The position numbers and the translations under genes are program-made. The notes under the pieces are model-generated. The model ran no database searches. It was not told the DNA's origin and worked only from the letters and a program-made list of their open reading frames with translations. Shown one piece after another: positions 35,224 to 44,436 of a stretch of DNA of 64,000 nucleotides. How positions within the stretch are numbered: the stretch's first letter is position 1; each line of letters opens with the position of its first letter. The DNA comes from Novipirellula sp052161655 (GTDB lineage Bacteria; Planctomycetota; Planctomycetia; Pirellulales; Pirellulaceae), in contig NZ_CP197418.1 of NCBI RefSeq assembly GCF_052161655.1, positions 1 to 64,000 on the forward strand. The letters are read 5' to 3'.

Positions 35224-36957
35224 ATGATGACCATCCTTTGCAAATTCCGCTCCAGCGGCGCTCCATCGATGCTCTTGTGTTTGCTGCTATGCGGCGGAAT
35301 CACGGGGCGGGTCGAGGCCCAAGACCCGGTCGCCTCAGCCGATCCAGACTCTGCCGCTGCTGTGGTTTCGGACACCGAAACGCCCCAACAGAAGCTGGAT
35401 CAAAAACTCGACAGCGTTGATGCATCGGAGCTGCCGGGATTGTCGCTGCTTGTCGCCCGTGACGGCAAAGTGATTTATCGTCGTGCCATTGGGCTGGCCA
35501 ATCTTGAAGATTCGATACCGGTTACTGCAAAAACCAAGTTTCGCATCGGCTCGATCACCAAGCAATTTACCGCCGCTGCAATCTTGCGTTTGGTGGCCGA
35601 AAACAAACTGGCTCTCGACGATACTCTCGATCAATTCCTACCCGACTTTCCCCGCGGCAACGAAATCACGATTCACCAGTTGTTAAACCATACATCGGGG
35701 ATCCCAAGCTTTACCGAAACGGAAAAATTTTGGCAGGGTGTCACGCAGCCTACCACGGAGTCCGAAGTCATCGCCTCGTTCAGCCAGCTGCCTTTGGCCT
35801 TCGAGCCCGGTACTCAGTTCCACTACAACAATTCAGGCTATTTCTTGCTGGGGTACATCGTCGGTCAAGTCTCCGGAAAATCCTTCGGCGACTACTTGCA
35901 GGAAACTTTCTTTAAGCCCCTGAGAATGACTGATACCGGTATTCACTCCCCAAATCTGAATCTCGAACATGAAGCTCATGGCTACTCTCTCGAGGACGAC
36001 GAGTTCAAACCGGCACTCAATTGGCACATGTCCCAGGTCGATGGCGCAGGGGCAATGTACAGCACCGTGGATGATTTGATGTTGTGGAACGAGGCCATCT
36101 TCGCCGGACAAGTTCTCACGTCTGAGCTGCGAAAAAAGGCATTCACACCTTATCAGAATAGTTACGGATACGGTTGGTCGATCGGCAAGCATCGCGGGCT
36201 GCGGACGATCGGACATAACGGAGGACTGAATGGGTTTGTCAGCAGTTTAATTCGCTATCCAGATCAAAACCTGACAGTGATTGCGTTACACAACGCATCC
36301 CCATCGATCTCAGAGATGACACCGGTAACGGTCACCCGCAAAATCGCGGAGCTGTTTTTGGATGCCGAAATGGAACCGCCGGTGATTCATCAGGTCGACA
36401 CCAAAGTCACACCCGAGATACTCGCCCGGTATGTCGGCCGCTACGACTATGGCGCCGCGATTTTGGTCGTGACGCTCGACGACGGCCACCTGTTTGCGCA
36501 ATTGACCGGACAAGGCAAAGCGGAAATCTTCCCCAGCAGTGAAACCGAATTCTTTTGGAAAATTGTCGAGGCATCGGTGGCCTTTCAGGTCAATGCCGAA
36601 GGCCTTTGTACAGGCGCCAAACACACTCAGAATGGCCACACCATGGATGTCAGCCGGTTGCCCGATCATGTCGTCATCAAACTTCCTACCGAGACACTGG
36701 ATCGTTACGTTGGGCTGTACGACTATGTGCAAGCGAAAATGACGATCCGCCGCGAGGGCGACCGCTTACTGGCAAAACTCGGATCCCAACCCGAATTCCG
36801 GATTCTGCCGGAGAACGAGACCACATTCCACTGGCAAGTGGTCGAGGCCAGCATCGAATTTGCTGTCGCTGACGACGGCGTCGTCAGCGGGGCAACTCAC
36901 ACGCAAGGTGGCCAACAATTTAAAGTGTTAAAAATCAAGGAAGAGGAACAGGAATAG
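35224..36957 (+). CDS. Serine beta-lactamase-fold hydrolase with two DUF3471-like domains
   Basis: Beta-lactamase/class C family esterase or D-alanyl-D-alanine-type peptidase, exported. A signal peptide of about 32 residues precedes the SxxK motif GSITKQF (Ser110, Lys113), the YxN motif YNNSG (Tyr201) and the HxG motif HNGG (His331), the full catalytic set. Residues from about 405 on hold two similar beta domains beginning YVGRYDYGAAILVV and YVGLYDYVQAKMTI, of the type called DUF3471. 577 residues. Start at the ATG at 35224 because the upstream part of the open frame translates intergenic repeats. Substrate not readable. Confidence 0.87.
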   Translation: MMTILCKFRSSGAPSMLLCLLLCGGITGRVEAQDPVASADPDSAAAVVSDTETPQQKLDQKLDSVDASELPGLSLLVARDGKVIYRRAIGLANLEDSIPVTAKTKFRIGSITKQFTAAAILRLVAENKLALDDTLDQFLPDFPRGNEITIHQLLNHTSGIPSFTETEKFWQGVTQPTTESEVIASFSQLPLAFEPGTQFHYNNSGYFLLGYIVGQVSGKSFGDYLQETFFKPLRMTDTGIHSPNLNLEHEAHGYSLEDDEFKPALNWHMSQVDGAGAMYSTVDDLMLWNEAIFAGQVLTSELRKKAFTPYQNSYGYGWSIGKHRGLRTIGHNGGLNGFVSSLIRYPDQNLTVIALHNASPSISEMTPVTVTRKIAELFLDAEMEPPVIHQVDTKVTPEILARYVGRYDYGAAILVVTLDDGHLFAQLTGQGKAEIFPSSETEFFWKIVEASVAFQVNAEGLCTGAKHTQNGHTMDVSRLPDHVVIKLPTETLDRYVGLYDYVQAKMTIRREGDRLLAKLGSQPEFRILPENETTFHWQVVEASIEFAVADDGVVSGATHTQGGQQFKVLKIKEEEQE

Positions 36958-37111
36958 CGGCCTTTTATTTGGGTAGGTGGTGCCAACATGCCACTGATAG
37001 GATATTAGATGTTGGCTATATTGTGCGAGAGTGAGGGAGCCTCTCTCGCTTGAATCGTTTAGGAAATTTCAGCCTTCGTCATCTCAAAAAACTTCAACGC
37101 GAACGCACATC

Positions 37112-38128
37112 ATGAACCTGCGAAGCATGTTTCGAACTCGATCGTACTCCCCTCGTCCACGATTTTGGTTCGCATTGATCGCGACGGTTGTTATCGGTTT
37201 GCCATGCCAGAGCAACGTCAGCCGCGCCGATGAGTCTCTTTCGAACCGGCTTTGGTTGGTCAGCACGCGGAGCGCTTCGAGTTGTTCCCCGTCGCTAAGT
37301 CAAACAAGTCGGATCAAGTTCTGGTCGAGTGACACGGGCACGCCTTGGCAACAAGGAACTGCGAGCCACTTTTTTGCTTCCATCAACGGCGATCTCGCAG
37401 CCGATCCGGTGCCTCTGTGTATTTATGTGCACGAAAACCGGGTCAGTGCCGAGGACGCGTGGGGTCGAGCCAAGTCGATATATTGTCAGTTGCAGCAAGC
37501 CTCACAACCGCACAACGATCGTTTTCGCTTGGTGGTGATCTCGTGGCCTAGCGATCGAATCGGAATTCGCCCACGGCCCGATGCGCAAATCAAGGCCCAG
37601 CGGAGTGAGATGCATGGCTACTATCTTGCATGGTTGTTAGATCAAATCGATCCAAGGGTTCCCGTCAGCCTGTTTGGCACCAGTTACGGTCCGCGAATGA
37701 TTACGGCGGCGCTACATTTGCGGGCAGGCGGCACGATCGCCGGACATCAACTCGCACCCTCCGCCCCGTCGATTCGGCCAGCAGTGCGAGTTGCCTTGTT
37801 CGCCTCGGCGTTAGACTCCGATTGGCTGTTGCCAAATCATCACCACGGCAGAGCAATGACGCAGGTCGAACGGATGCTGATTGCCTACAATCCATCGGAT
37901 TCGGTACTTCATTGGTACCCGCGGATGAACGGTCGTGGAGGACCATCGGCGCTCGGCTATGTCGGGATGTCCCCATCACGGCTGGGGGTGGATGGTTACA
38001 AAGTGCAGTTGATGAACGTCAGCGGCAGTGTCGGCAAAACGCATAGTTGGCTGGCGTACGAAGGCAACCCCGCGATGATGTCACGCGTTGCGCCGTACCT
38101 GCTTCGCCAATCCGATTACCTGCCCTAG
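37112..38128 (+). CDS. Exported alpha/beta hydrolase (DUF900-like)
   Basis: 338 residues from the ATG at 37112, with a signal peptide of about 39 residues ending NVSRAD. The nucleophile elbow is GTSYG (Ser191), preceded by a strand VPVSLF. The segment PLCIYVHENRVSAEDAWGRAKSIYCQL followed by RLVVISWPSDRIG is similar in pattern to the DUF900 alpha/beta hydrolases (VHG..s...A..rA..l..pvvfsWPS). The His of the triad is likely in the C-terminal KTHSWLAYEG segment. Lipase or esterase activity is inferred. No operon partner is close. Confidence 0.7.
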   Translation: MNLRSMFRTRSYSPRPRFWFALIATVVIGLPCQSNVSRADESLSNRLWLVSTRSASSCSPSLSQTSRIKFWSSDTGTPWQQGTASHFFASINGDLAADPVPLCIYVHENRVSAEDAWGRAKSIYCQLQQASQPHNDRFRLVVISWPSDRIGIRPRPDAQIKAQRSEMHGYYLAWLLDQIDPRVPVSLFGTSYGPRMITAALHLRAGGTIAGHQLAPSAPSIRPAVRVALFASALDSDWLLPNHHHGRAMTQVERMLIAYNPSDSVLHWYPRMNGRGGPSALGYVGMSPSRLGVDGYKVQLMNVSGSVGKTHSWLAYEGNPAMMSRVAPYLLRQSDYLP

Positions 38129-38279
38129 AAATTCTATAGACGCTATTTTGTCTGCGGAAGTTTGAGCAAGCGATGCTCTGCCTTTGCAGGAACGGCAGGT
38201 CATTTAATGGCCAGAGTTCTTGATCGAAACGGCTTGTTTCTCTCAACATCGCGTGAGGATTCTTCTACAATCGGCAGCC

Positions 38280-40601
38280 ATGCGTTCCAAAGTTGCCAAA
38301 GTCAAATCGACCTCCGTTGCTGATTCAGCCCCATCCGGAAAGTCGCCTCCAGCGAAAAATGCATTCCGTTTTGCGTACGGGGTGCAGTGGTTGGCGATTG
38401 CCAGTTTGGCGGTCGTGTTTGCATTTCAGCCGTTCTCAGCAGACGATTTTTGGTGGCAACTCAGCCGTGGACGCGAGGTCACCAGCGGGTCGATCACCCC
38501 AAGCCAATCACTGCTGAGCCTCGAGACCGCGGCCGACGCAGATTGGCTCGGTGGATTGCCGATTTTTGCCATCTATCAATTCCTGGGCGGACACGGGTTG
38601 ATGTTGTGCCGGGTACTGTTAGTTGCCGGATGTTTAGCATGGGTTCTTGCCCCGCGGCAGTCGCGAGGTTTTGTTCGGCCGCTGGCATGGTTCGTGGTCA
38701 CGCTGGCGATGATCGCCCTGGCGAGACGTATCGATTTCACGCCTGCCATGTTCGACTGCATTGCGATAGTGGTGCTAGTCGGGTTGCTGCACCGCAAACC
38801 GGTTGAGGCTGATTCATCGTCGATCGTTCGCCGCAATTATGCCGTTGGGATGGTGACCGCAGCGGGACTGTTCCTCGTTTGGAGTAATATGTCGCCCGCG
38901 ATTCTGGCTGGCTTGATCGGTTGGTTAGCGTTCAGTACCGCAGCCAGCTTGGTCGCCGATCCTGGACACCGCTCGAACTGGATATTGGCAGTTCTGATGC
39001 TGGCTGGTGGTAGCATCAATCCTCGCGGTGTCTTTGCTTGGACTGATTCACTCGCGAGCATTGTCCCCGTTTGGAGAAATCCTGCCGCGTTGTTCACCGG
39101 CACGCCGTGGCAACCGCTATTCGAAGGACTGACGGATCAGGCCGCGATTTTGTTTCTGTTGCTCACCGCGATTTGGGTCGTCAGACAAGCCTTCAGTCGA
39201 CGGCGGATGCCTCGTGGGCTGTTTTGCTTCGCGTGGATGCAGTGGTTGGCGTGGTCGTCACTACAAAACGTCTCACTCGCAACGACATGGCTTGCCGCCG
39301 ACATGCTGATGTCCTGGCACCGCAATGGTCAGTACAGGATTTCCAATCTGGGCCTGCCGCAATCGCAACGGATCGGTTTTTTAGCGACGGCGATGGGGGT
39401 CGCCGTGGCATTGCCGCTCAGTGGGTTGGTTTCGACGATGGGATGGGGCATCGATGCGTCGCTTGACAATCGGATGTTGCGAAGGTCGCTGCAGCAAACT
39501 CGTCCCTACGGCACCGCATTCGCTGATAACACGCGGAGTGGCGGGATGCTGGCGTGGGAGATTCCGCAGCTCCGCGAACTCACTGGCGGAAACGACTCCG
39601 ACGCGCTGCGACTTCAGGATGTCGCCTTGCGAGCGGTGATCGCAGGCCGCTATGCCGAACACCGCCGCATGATCGACGATCTGCGTCAGCAGCGGCTGAT
39701 GAGCTATTGGCTCAGCGATGGTTCGCAAGGCGGATACTGGCTGCCACTGGAGCGTCATGAAACCACGTTGCTCGTTGTTTCGAATCGTGACACCGAGCTG
39801 ATTCGCGGGTTAGAACCGTCGATTTGGAAGCCGCTTTCGCTCGATTCACCCGTCATCCCGTACGCCGCCGCGGGCGACGAGCACTACGCAAGTCAGATGG
39901 TCCAGACGCTGACGAACCGCGAGATCGTCGAGTTTCAAAACTGGCAGTATTCGTTTCCAAGCTCAACAGGTTCACTGTTCGATCGCGATCGCTGGGGGTT
40001 CACGCCCGTCATCGTCGCTGCCGATCAAGCGTACCGACAAGCCGAAGTGTTTCGCGGCATGGGGCTGCGATATGCGGCATTGAGGGTGCTGTTTGCCGGA
40101 CGCCAGGCCTTTCCTGATTCGGTGCCACTCGCCTGTTCGATGACTCGTTGTCAGGCGGAACTCGCTGATGCTGAAATTATCGCTGCGGGTGCCCCCAGTT
40201 GGTTTCGCTATTTCGCCGCAAGCGAACCACTCGCGAGCGATGATTGCTCACCGCCACTCGAAACGAATTTGGTAGCTGAGAACCCATCGCTATTTCCTCG
40301 CTGGAGCGCGCCGGACTTAAACGGACTCAGTAGCGAACTTCGCAAGCGGGTGGCGGCGTACTTGCAACATGGCCCCGAGAAACTGATGGTTGCCACGGAC
40401 TTTCAATCCCAGTCTGACATTGAACATTCCCAACTGATGTATGCTGGACTCTGTGGTGCGATCGAGGCGGGACAACACGAGATTGCTGATCGCTACCTGC
40501 AGTGGTTCGATGTCAATCCAGCAACCGCTGCGGTCAAACGGTTGGTCGAAGTTCGTGCTCTTGAGTTGCACCCTCCGCAGACTTCTTCAGAAGACTCTTG
40601 A
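38280..40601 (+). CDS. Multi-pass membrane protein, glycosyltransferase-like N-terminus
   Basis: 773 residues from the ATG at 38280. About ten membrane helices fill residues 30-430, followed by about 340 residues of soluble, probably periplasmic, helical sequence. The early loop FQPFSADDFWWQLSRGREV, containing DDFWW and later SLETAADADWLGG, resembles the first periplasmic loop of ArnT/GT-C-type membrane glycosyltransferases. The membrane topology and this acidic loop suggest a lipid-linked sugar transferase or an accessory, but I do not recognise a named family. It is followed after 9 bases by a seven-haem cytochrome and probably forms an operon with it. Confidence 0.7.
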   Translation: MRSKVAKVKSTSVADSAPSGKSPPAKNAFRFAYGVQWLAIASLAVVFAFQPFSADDFWWQLSRGREVTSGSITPSQSLLSLETAADADWLGGLPIFAIYQFLGGHGLMLCRVLLVAGCLAWVLAPRQSRGFVRPLAWFVVTLAMIALARRIDFTPAMFDCIAIVVLVGLLHRKPVEADSSSIVRRNYAVGMVTAAGLFLVWSNMSPAILAGLIGWLAFSTAASLVADPGHRSNWILAVLMLAGGSINPRGVFAWTDSLASIVPVWRNPAALFTGTPWQPLFEGLTDQAAILFLLLTAIWVVRQAFSRRRMPRGLFCFAWMQWLAWSSLQNVSLATTWLAADMLMSWHRNGQYRISNLGLPQSQRIGFLATAMGVAVALPLSGLVSTMGWGIDASLDNRMLRRSLQQTRPYGTAFADNTRSGGMLAWEIPQLRELTGGNDSDALRLQDVALRAVIAGRYAEHRRMIDDLRQQRLMSYWLSDGSQGGYWLPLERHETTLLVVSNRDTELIRGLEPSIWKPLSLDSPVIPYAAAGDEHYASQMVQTLTNREIVEFQNWQYSFPSSTGSLFDRDRWGFTPVIVAADQAYRQAEVFRGMGLRYAALRVLFAGRQAFPDSVPLACSMTRCQAELADAEIIAAGAPSWFRYFAASEPLASDDCSPPLETNLVAENPSLFPRWSAPDLNGLSSELRKRVAAYLQHGPEKLMVATDFQSQSDIEHSQLMYAGLCGAIEAGQHEIADRYLQWFDVNPATAAVKRLVEVRALELHPPQTSSEDS

Positions 40602-40610
40602 TATTGAAAC

Positions 40611-41813
40611 ATGGGCAGGATTTTTCGCTTGAAATCACTTAACCTCACCGCCGCGATGGCGAGCCTTGCCACGCTCGCATGTGTCTTGATGCTGGTCGTG
40701 ACAATGCAAGGATCGTCACCCCATCCGGTCAGCCGGTTGGAAGCCGATCTGCCCCGCGTCAATACACAAACGTGCGCTGAATGCCACAGCGGGATTGTTG
40801 CTGATTTCGCCACCGCACCGCATTCCAATACGCTGCGACGGGGAAACGATCCCGCCATGATGTCGGTGTTTGCCGGTCAGTCCGTCGAGATTGAGGGCCG
40901 CCAGTTCTCATTTTCTGAGGAACATGACGCGTTGTGGTTCAAGAGTGACGACCTGGATTACCGACGCCGCGTGGATTGGGTGTTCGGTTCAGGACGTCAC
41001 GCATTGACGCCGGTTTCACTCGATTCCGAGGGACTAACCCAGCTGTTTGTTTCGTCATTTTCCGATGGAAAATTGCGTACCACACCGGGTGCGTCCTCTG
41101 TCGACTCAGATCCGCTGCGGTTGGGAAATTATCAAGCGGCCGCGGACAGGCGACGTTGCTTCGGATGCCACGTCAGCCGGTTGCCTGGTGAGGGAGACTT
41201 CGGTGGACAGGAGGTTGCATGCGGGCTGATGGACACAGCCTCGTCGTCACTCGTGGCGGAGGTGTCTGAACTCGAGGCGTTACCGGACGCCGACTGTATG
41301 GTCGCCAATTTGGATTGCAGCCGCTGTCATTTCGGAGCGACCGAGCATGCGGAATCCGGTGGCAAGCTGCTAACGCTGCAGGGATGGAGCGAGCTAACGC
41401 CGCTGGAATCGATCAATCGCTGCGGCGAGTGTCATCGACGAGCAGATGAAATGAAGTCGTATGAAATCACCGTTGAGCAAACTCATCTGGTTCGATTCGC
41501 CCCGGTCGGGCTCTCGATGAGTCGTTGTTTCCAGGTCGCCAACGCGGCGGAAAACGTTGGAAATTACCCACGACTGGACTGCATCACCTGTCACGATCCC
41601 CATCTCCCTTCTCGGACCGAACCCGAATTCTTTGAAGCCATCTGCCGTGATTGTCACACATCGCCGGAGCAGGATCAGCGTCTCAAGTCGCAGCTAATCA
41701 CCGGCGTCATCTCGTGTTCGCAGCAGCCGCACGATTCCGCTTGTCTGTCCTGTCACATGCAAAAAACTGACTTCGCACCGGGGTTACGTTTCACCGATCA
41801 TTGGATTCGCTGA
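40611..41813 (+). CDS. Seven-haem c-type cytochrome
   Basis: 400 residues with an N-terminal membrane/signal segment (about 13-33). Seven CxxCH motifs are visible: CAECH, CFGCH, CSRCH, CGECH, CITCH, CRDCH and CLSCH, so seven covalently bound haems are expected in the periplasm. The spacing is irregular, with the first near residue 55, and does not match a cytochrome c554 or NrfA pattern I know. Electron transfer is the likely role; no catalytic signature is seen. It starts 9 bases after the membrane protein stop, suggesting coupled expression. Confidence 0.88.
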   Translation: MGRIFRLKSLNLTAAMASLATLACVLMLVVTMQGSSPHPVSRLEADLPRVNTQTCAECHSGIVADFATAPHSNTLRRGNDPAMMSVFAGQSVEIEGRQFSFSEEHDALWFKSDDLDYRRRVDWVFGSGRHALTPVSLDSEGLTQLFVSSFSDGKLRTTPGASSVDSDPLRLGNYQAAADRRRCFGCHVSRLPGEGDFGGQEVACGLMDTASSSLVAEVSELEALPDADCMVANLDCSRCHFGATEHAESGGKLLTLQGWSELTPLESINRCGECHRRADEMKSYEITVEQTHLVRFAPVGLSMSRCFQVANAAENVGNYPRLDCITCHDPHLPSRTEPEFFEAICRDCHTSPEQDQRLKSQLITGVISCSQQPHDSACLSCHMQKTDFAPGLRFTDHWIR

Positions 41814-42183
41814 AGCGAGTATTTCGTAATCGTCATGCTCGAGGGACAACCCGCTTTTGTTGTTATGCGGCTAAAAAAAGCTGTATTAACGGCGAATTTC
41901 TAGGTTTTTTTGCCGCTGGTCGGAAACAAACGCGAGGATCGGAATTAGCGATCAATCTCTATAGACACGGCCGAATCTCTATAGAATGGGCGCATGTTCA
42001 GCGGCATAAAGTTTTTGGAAAACCGGATGAGCCCCCCGAAATTTGTTGCATGTCAGTCGTAGATTGGGTAGAACCAAACGTCACAGAGCTGTATTAGGGG
42101 CATCATTACCGCTCTTATCGAAACCGCTGCCCTTTTTCCAGCTTTGCCATCTTTTCGTTTTCCGTTTTTGAGAGGGCTTTGTT
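41814..42183 (+). other. Promoter region of DUF1559 gene with 12-bp direct repeats
   Basis: 370 bases with no gene. AATCTCTATAGA occurs at 41954-41965 and again at 41974-41985, exactly 20 bases apart and so on the same face of the helix. TCTATAGA in each copy is itself palindromic. The pair lies about 200 bases before the GTG start of the DUF1559 gene and could bind a regulator. Confidence 0.55.
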
Positions 42184-43278
42184 GTGAAGACTAAAAAAAG
42201 ACACGGTTTCACCCTTGTCGAATTGTTGGTCGTGATCGCGATCATTGGTGTTTTGGTGGGCCTATTATTGCCTGCCGTGCAAGCTGCTCGTGAGGCAGCA
42301 CGTCGGATGCAGTGTTCCAATAATCTGAAGCAGATTGGACTCGCGCTGCATAACTACCACAGCACGTATAAAGCGGTGCCACCGCTACGTGATCGTCACG
42401 ATCAGATCAATCCAGGGGTTGTCAACAATTGGAATACTCAGAACTTTAGTTGGTCGTCTCGATTGCTGCCTTTCATCGAGCAACCTGGGCTTTACGAGAA
42501 CATCGACTATTCCCTGCATAATTGGTATTCCGGTACGTGGCGTCCCAATGACACCTTTGACATCGTTGCCCCGACCGTTGTGGAAGCTTTTCGCTGCCCC
42601 ACCGATCCGGGCACAGGGGCGAGTATCTGGTTTGACTCCACATCGGTCCGACATACAGGCTCGCCATCGCATCTCGCTTATGCCCCGATGAATTACTTCG
42701 CTTCCACTGGTCCGGACAGTCGATTGCGTTGGAACAAAGAAGGACTTGGTTTTTTTGACGCGATCCGTTCGCATGCCACAAGCTCCAGCATTAAGGCACG
42801 TTATCGTAAGTTCCGCGACGTGCTCGATGGATTGTCAAACACCGTAGCGGTTTCCGAAGGCATCATTGGGCACCCCCGTTTGCAAGCGAATTCGACCATG
42901 AGGAGCACGCGATCTTATCAAGCTCAGACGACGGGTGCTGTCGGGAATTTGATCGCGACAGCGACGGACAACGGTTGCCCGATGACCGGCAACGCGGATA
43001 CGAATACCGGACGTGCACGGGGGATGACTTGGTTGCGAGGGTATTCGCCCAATGAGGTGGCGTTTAATACTCTGATGGTCCCCAATTCAAAACTTTGGGA
43101 TTGTGGTCTTAATAGCGATCGCAACATGTACGCGACCCGGTCGCTGCACTCCGGTGGCGTGCAGTCGCTGATGGGTGACGGATCGGTCAAGTTCGTTACG
43201 GAATCCGTTGACTTTTTGACGTGGCGTGCGGTGGGCGGAATCGGCGATGGCGAAACCATCGACATGGACGCCTTCTAG
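42184..43278 (+). CDS. DUF1559 prepilin-like protein
   Basis: 364 residues with GTG start. The type IV pilin-like N-terminus HGFTLVELLVVIAIIG carries the prepilin peptidase site (cleavage before Phe), followed by the family segment REAARRMQCSNNLKQIGLALHNYH, almost identical to the paralogue at 13027-14238. A C-terminal LHSGGVQSLMGDGSVKFV motif is the family's H-x-G...DG..kfi block. Exported or surface pilin-like protein of unknown role. A small lipoprotein follows after 146 bases, the same arrangement as in the other copy. Unlike that copy, this one has a normal start codon. Confidence 0.9.
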   Translation: MKTKKRHGFTLVELLVVIAIIGVLVGLLLPAVQAAREAARRMQCSNNLKQIGLALHNYHSTYKAVPPLRDRHDQINPGVVNNWNTQNFSWSSRLLPFIEQPGLYENIDYSLHNWYSGTWRPNDTFDIVAPTVVEAFRCPTDPGTGASIWFDSTSVRHTGSPSHLAYAPMNYFASTGPDSRLRWNKEGLGFFDAIRSHATSSSIKARYRKFRDVLDGLSNTVAVSEGIIGHPRLQANSTMRSTRSYQAQTTGAVGNLIATATDNGCPMTGNADTNTGRARGMTWLRGYSPNEVAFNTLMVPNSKLWDCGLNSDRNMYATRSLHSGGVQSLMGDGSVKFVTESVDFLTWRAVGGIGDGETIDMDAF

Positions 43279-43424
43279 TAGCTCACGCAAAGGAAGCTCA
43301 AGTCTCGTTGAATCATCAGCGGCTTTTGAGTTTTCGACTTTCTCCGCCGCTGCGTCTAGCTGGTTGTAGCGGCGGGTTTCAAACCTTGATTTTCCTTTTG
43401 TTTCTAACTCCTTTCGACAAACCT

Positions 43425-43604
43425 ATGAATATGCCCTCCTTGTTCAAAACTGCTGCATTTTTGCTTTTCGCCGGATGTCTCTGCTTTCCGCTAGCTGGTT
43501 GTGGTTCTACCGCCACGAATCCTGGCGTGGCCGATAGCGGACTCGAAGAGGATGAAGCATTCAAAGAAACCGAAGAATACGTCGAAGGCGAGGAGGAGAT
43601 CTAG
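43425..43604 (+). CDS. Small lipoprotein, partner of DUF1559
   Basis: 59 residues. A hydrophobic signal is followed by a lipobox FPLAGC (Cys26). The mature tail is acidic: DSGLEEDEAFKETEEYVEGEEE. It mirrors the lipoprotein at 12721-12885, which also has a Cys followed by a short Ser/Gly-rich and then Glu-rich tail, and lies 146 bases after a DUF1559 gene. Outer- or inner-membrane-anchored protein of unknown function. Confidence 0.78.
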   Translation: MNMPSLFKTAAFLLFAGCLCFPLAGCGSTATNPGVADSGLEEDEAFKETEEYVEGEEEI

Positions 43605-43887
43605 TAGGCGTCATCGAGAAGATTTCTGCTTGTAACTCGCTTCTCTCTTCCAAAGCTTCCTGGTTCACAGTTCACTTCAGATCGGCATGTTGGGCAATCA
43701 ACGCGATTGTCCAACAGCCGGGGTTGGTTGGGCCAAGGAAGCCTCCGCCGAAGTATTGCCAAGACAGACAATTGGCAGGCAACCCCGCGATGATCGATGC
43801 GTTTCTCGCAACCGCTTGTTTGCCTTAGCCGAGTCAATGAATTCCTCGACAATCGGCAGCCATGCAACTAGAAGTGGTTGATCCGTG

Positions 43888-44292
43888 TCAGTAGTGAGAC
43901 TTCATCAAGTCAATTCCCGGCTGCATTGCAATCCGCCAGTCTTGTTCGACTTCAGCCGTGAATTTCGGATCATGTTGCTCAACGGCGTGGCACAAGGCAT
44001 TGATCCACAAATCGTACATTGGCGGGGGAATGTCAACATGATCACGGTCATGACGCACAGCCAGTTGTTCGATTTCCTCACGAACGTGCGATAGACCCTG
44101 GCTGAACATGATCATCATCAGCAAGGATTCTCGCAGCATCAATTTTTGATGCTCAAAATCCGTATGACGAAATTTGGATGCCACTTCCGGCGAACTTGCC
44201 AAAAACCTTTCGTAAAATGTATCTACAAATCCGCCGCTATGCATGCAGCGATGGTAGCTGGCAGTCACCATATCGAGGTCATCGGGAATCAT
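43888..44292 (-). CDS. Single-domain bacterial globin
   Basis: Haem-binding globin, 134 residues, all helical. The E/F helix pattern FYERFLASSPEVASKFRHTDFEHQKLML contains the CD-loop Phe and a Gln/Leu near the distal site, and the F helix has LAVRHDR, with His81 as the proximal haem ligand. It is cytoplasmic, with no signal. Oxygen or nitric-oxide handling is the usual role of such globins. It lies 144 bases downstream of a nitronate-monooxygenase-like gene on the same strand. Confidence 0.82.
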   Translation of the reverse strand: MIPDDLDMVTASYHRCMHSGGFVDTFYERFLASSPEVASKFRHTDFEHQKLMLRESLLMMIMFSQGLSHVREEIEQLAVRHDRDHVDIPPPMYDLWINALCHAVEQHDPKFTAEVEQDWRIAMQPGIDLMKSHY

Positions 44293-44436
44293 CTTTTACT
44301 GTCCTGATAGAGCATTTTCACATTAATATAACGACCTTCGCCGAAAGATGGTGCATTCTTTTCAACCACGCTCCGGCGAGCGTAGCCATGACGAACAGGC
44401 ACAGCATTCCTGAAAATGATCTAGTCACACACTATT

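Noticed and set aside
43601..43887. Open frame of 88 residues on the minus strand past the lipoprotein
   Set aside because: Arg/Cys-rich composition with no homology-like pattern; probably intergenic noise.
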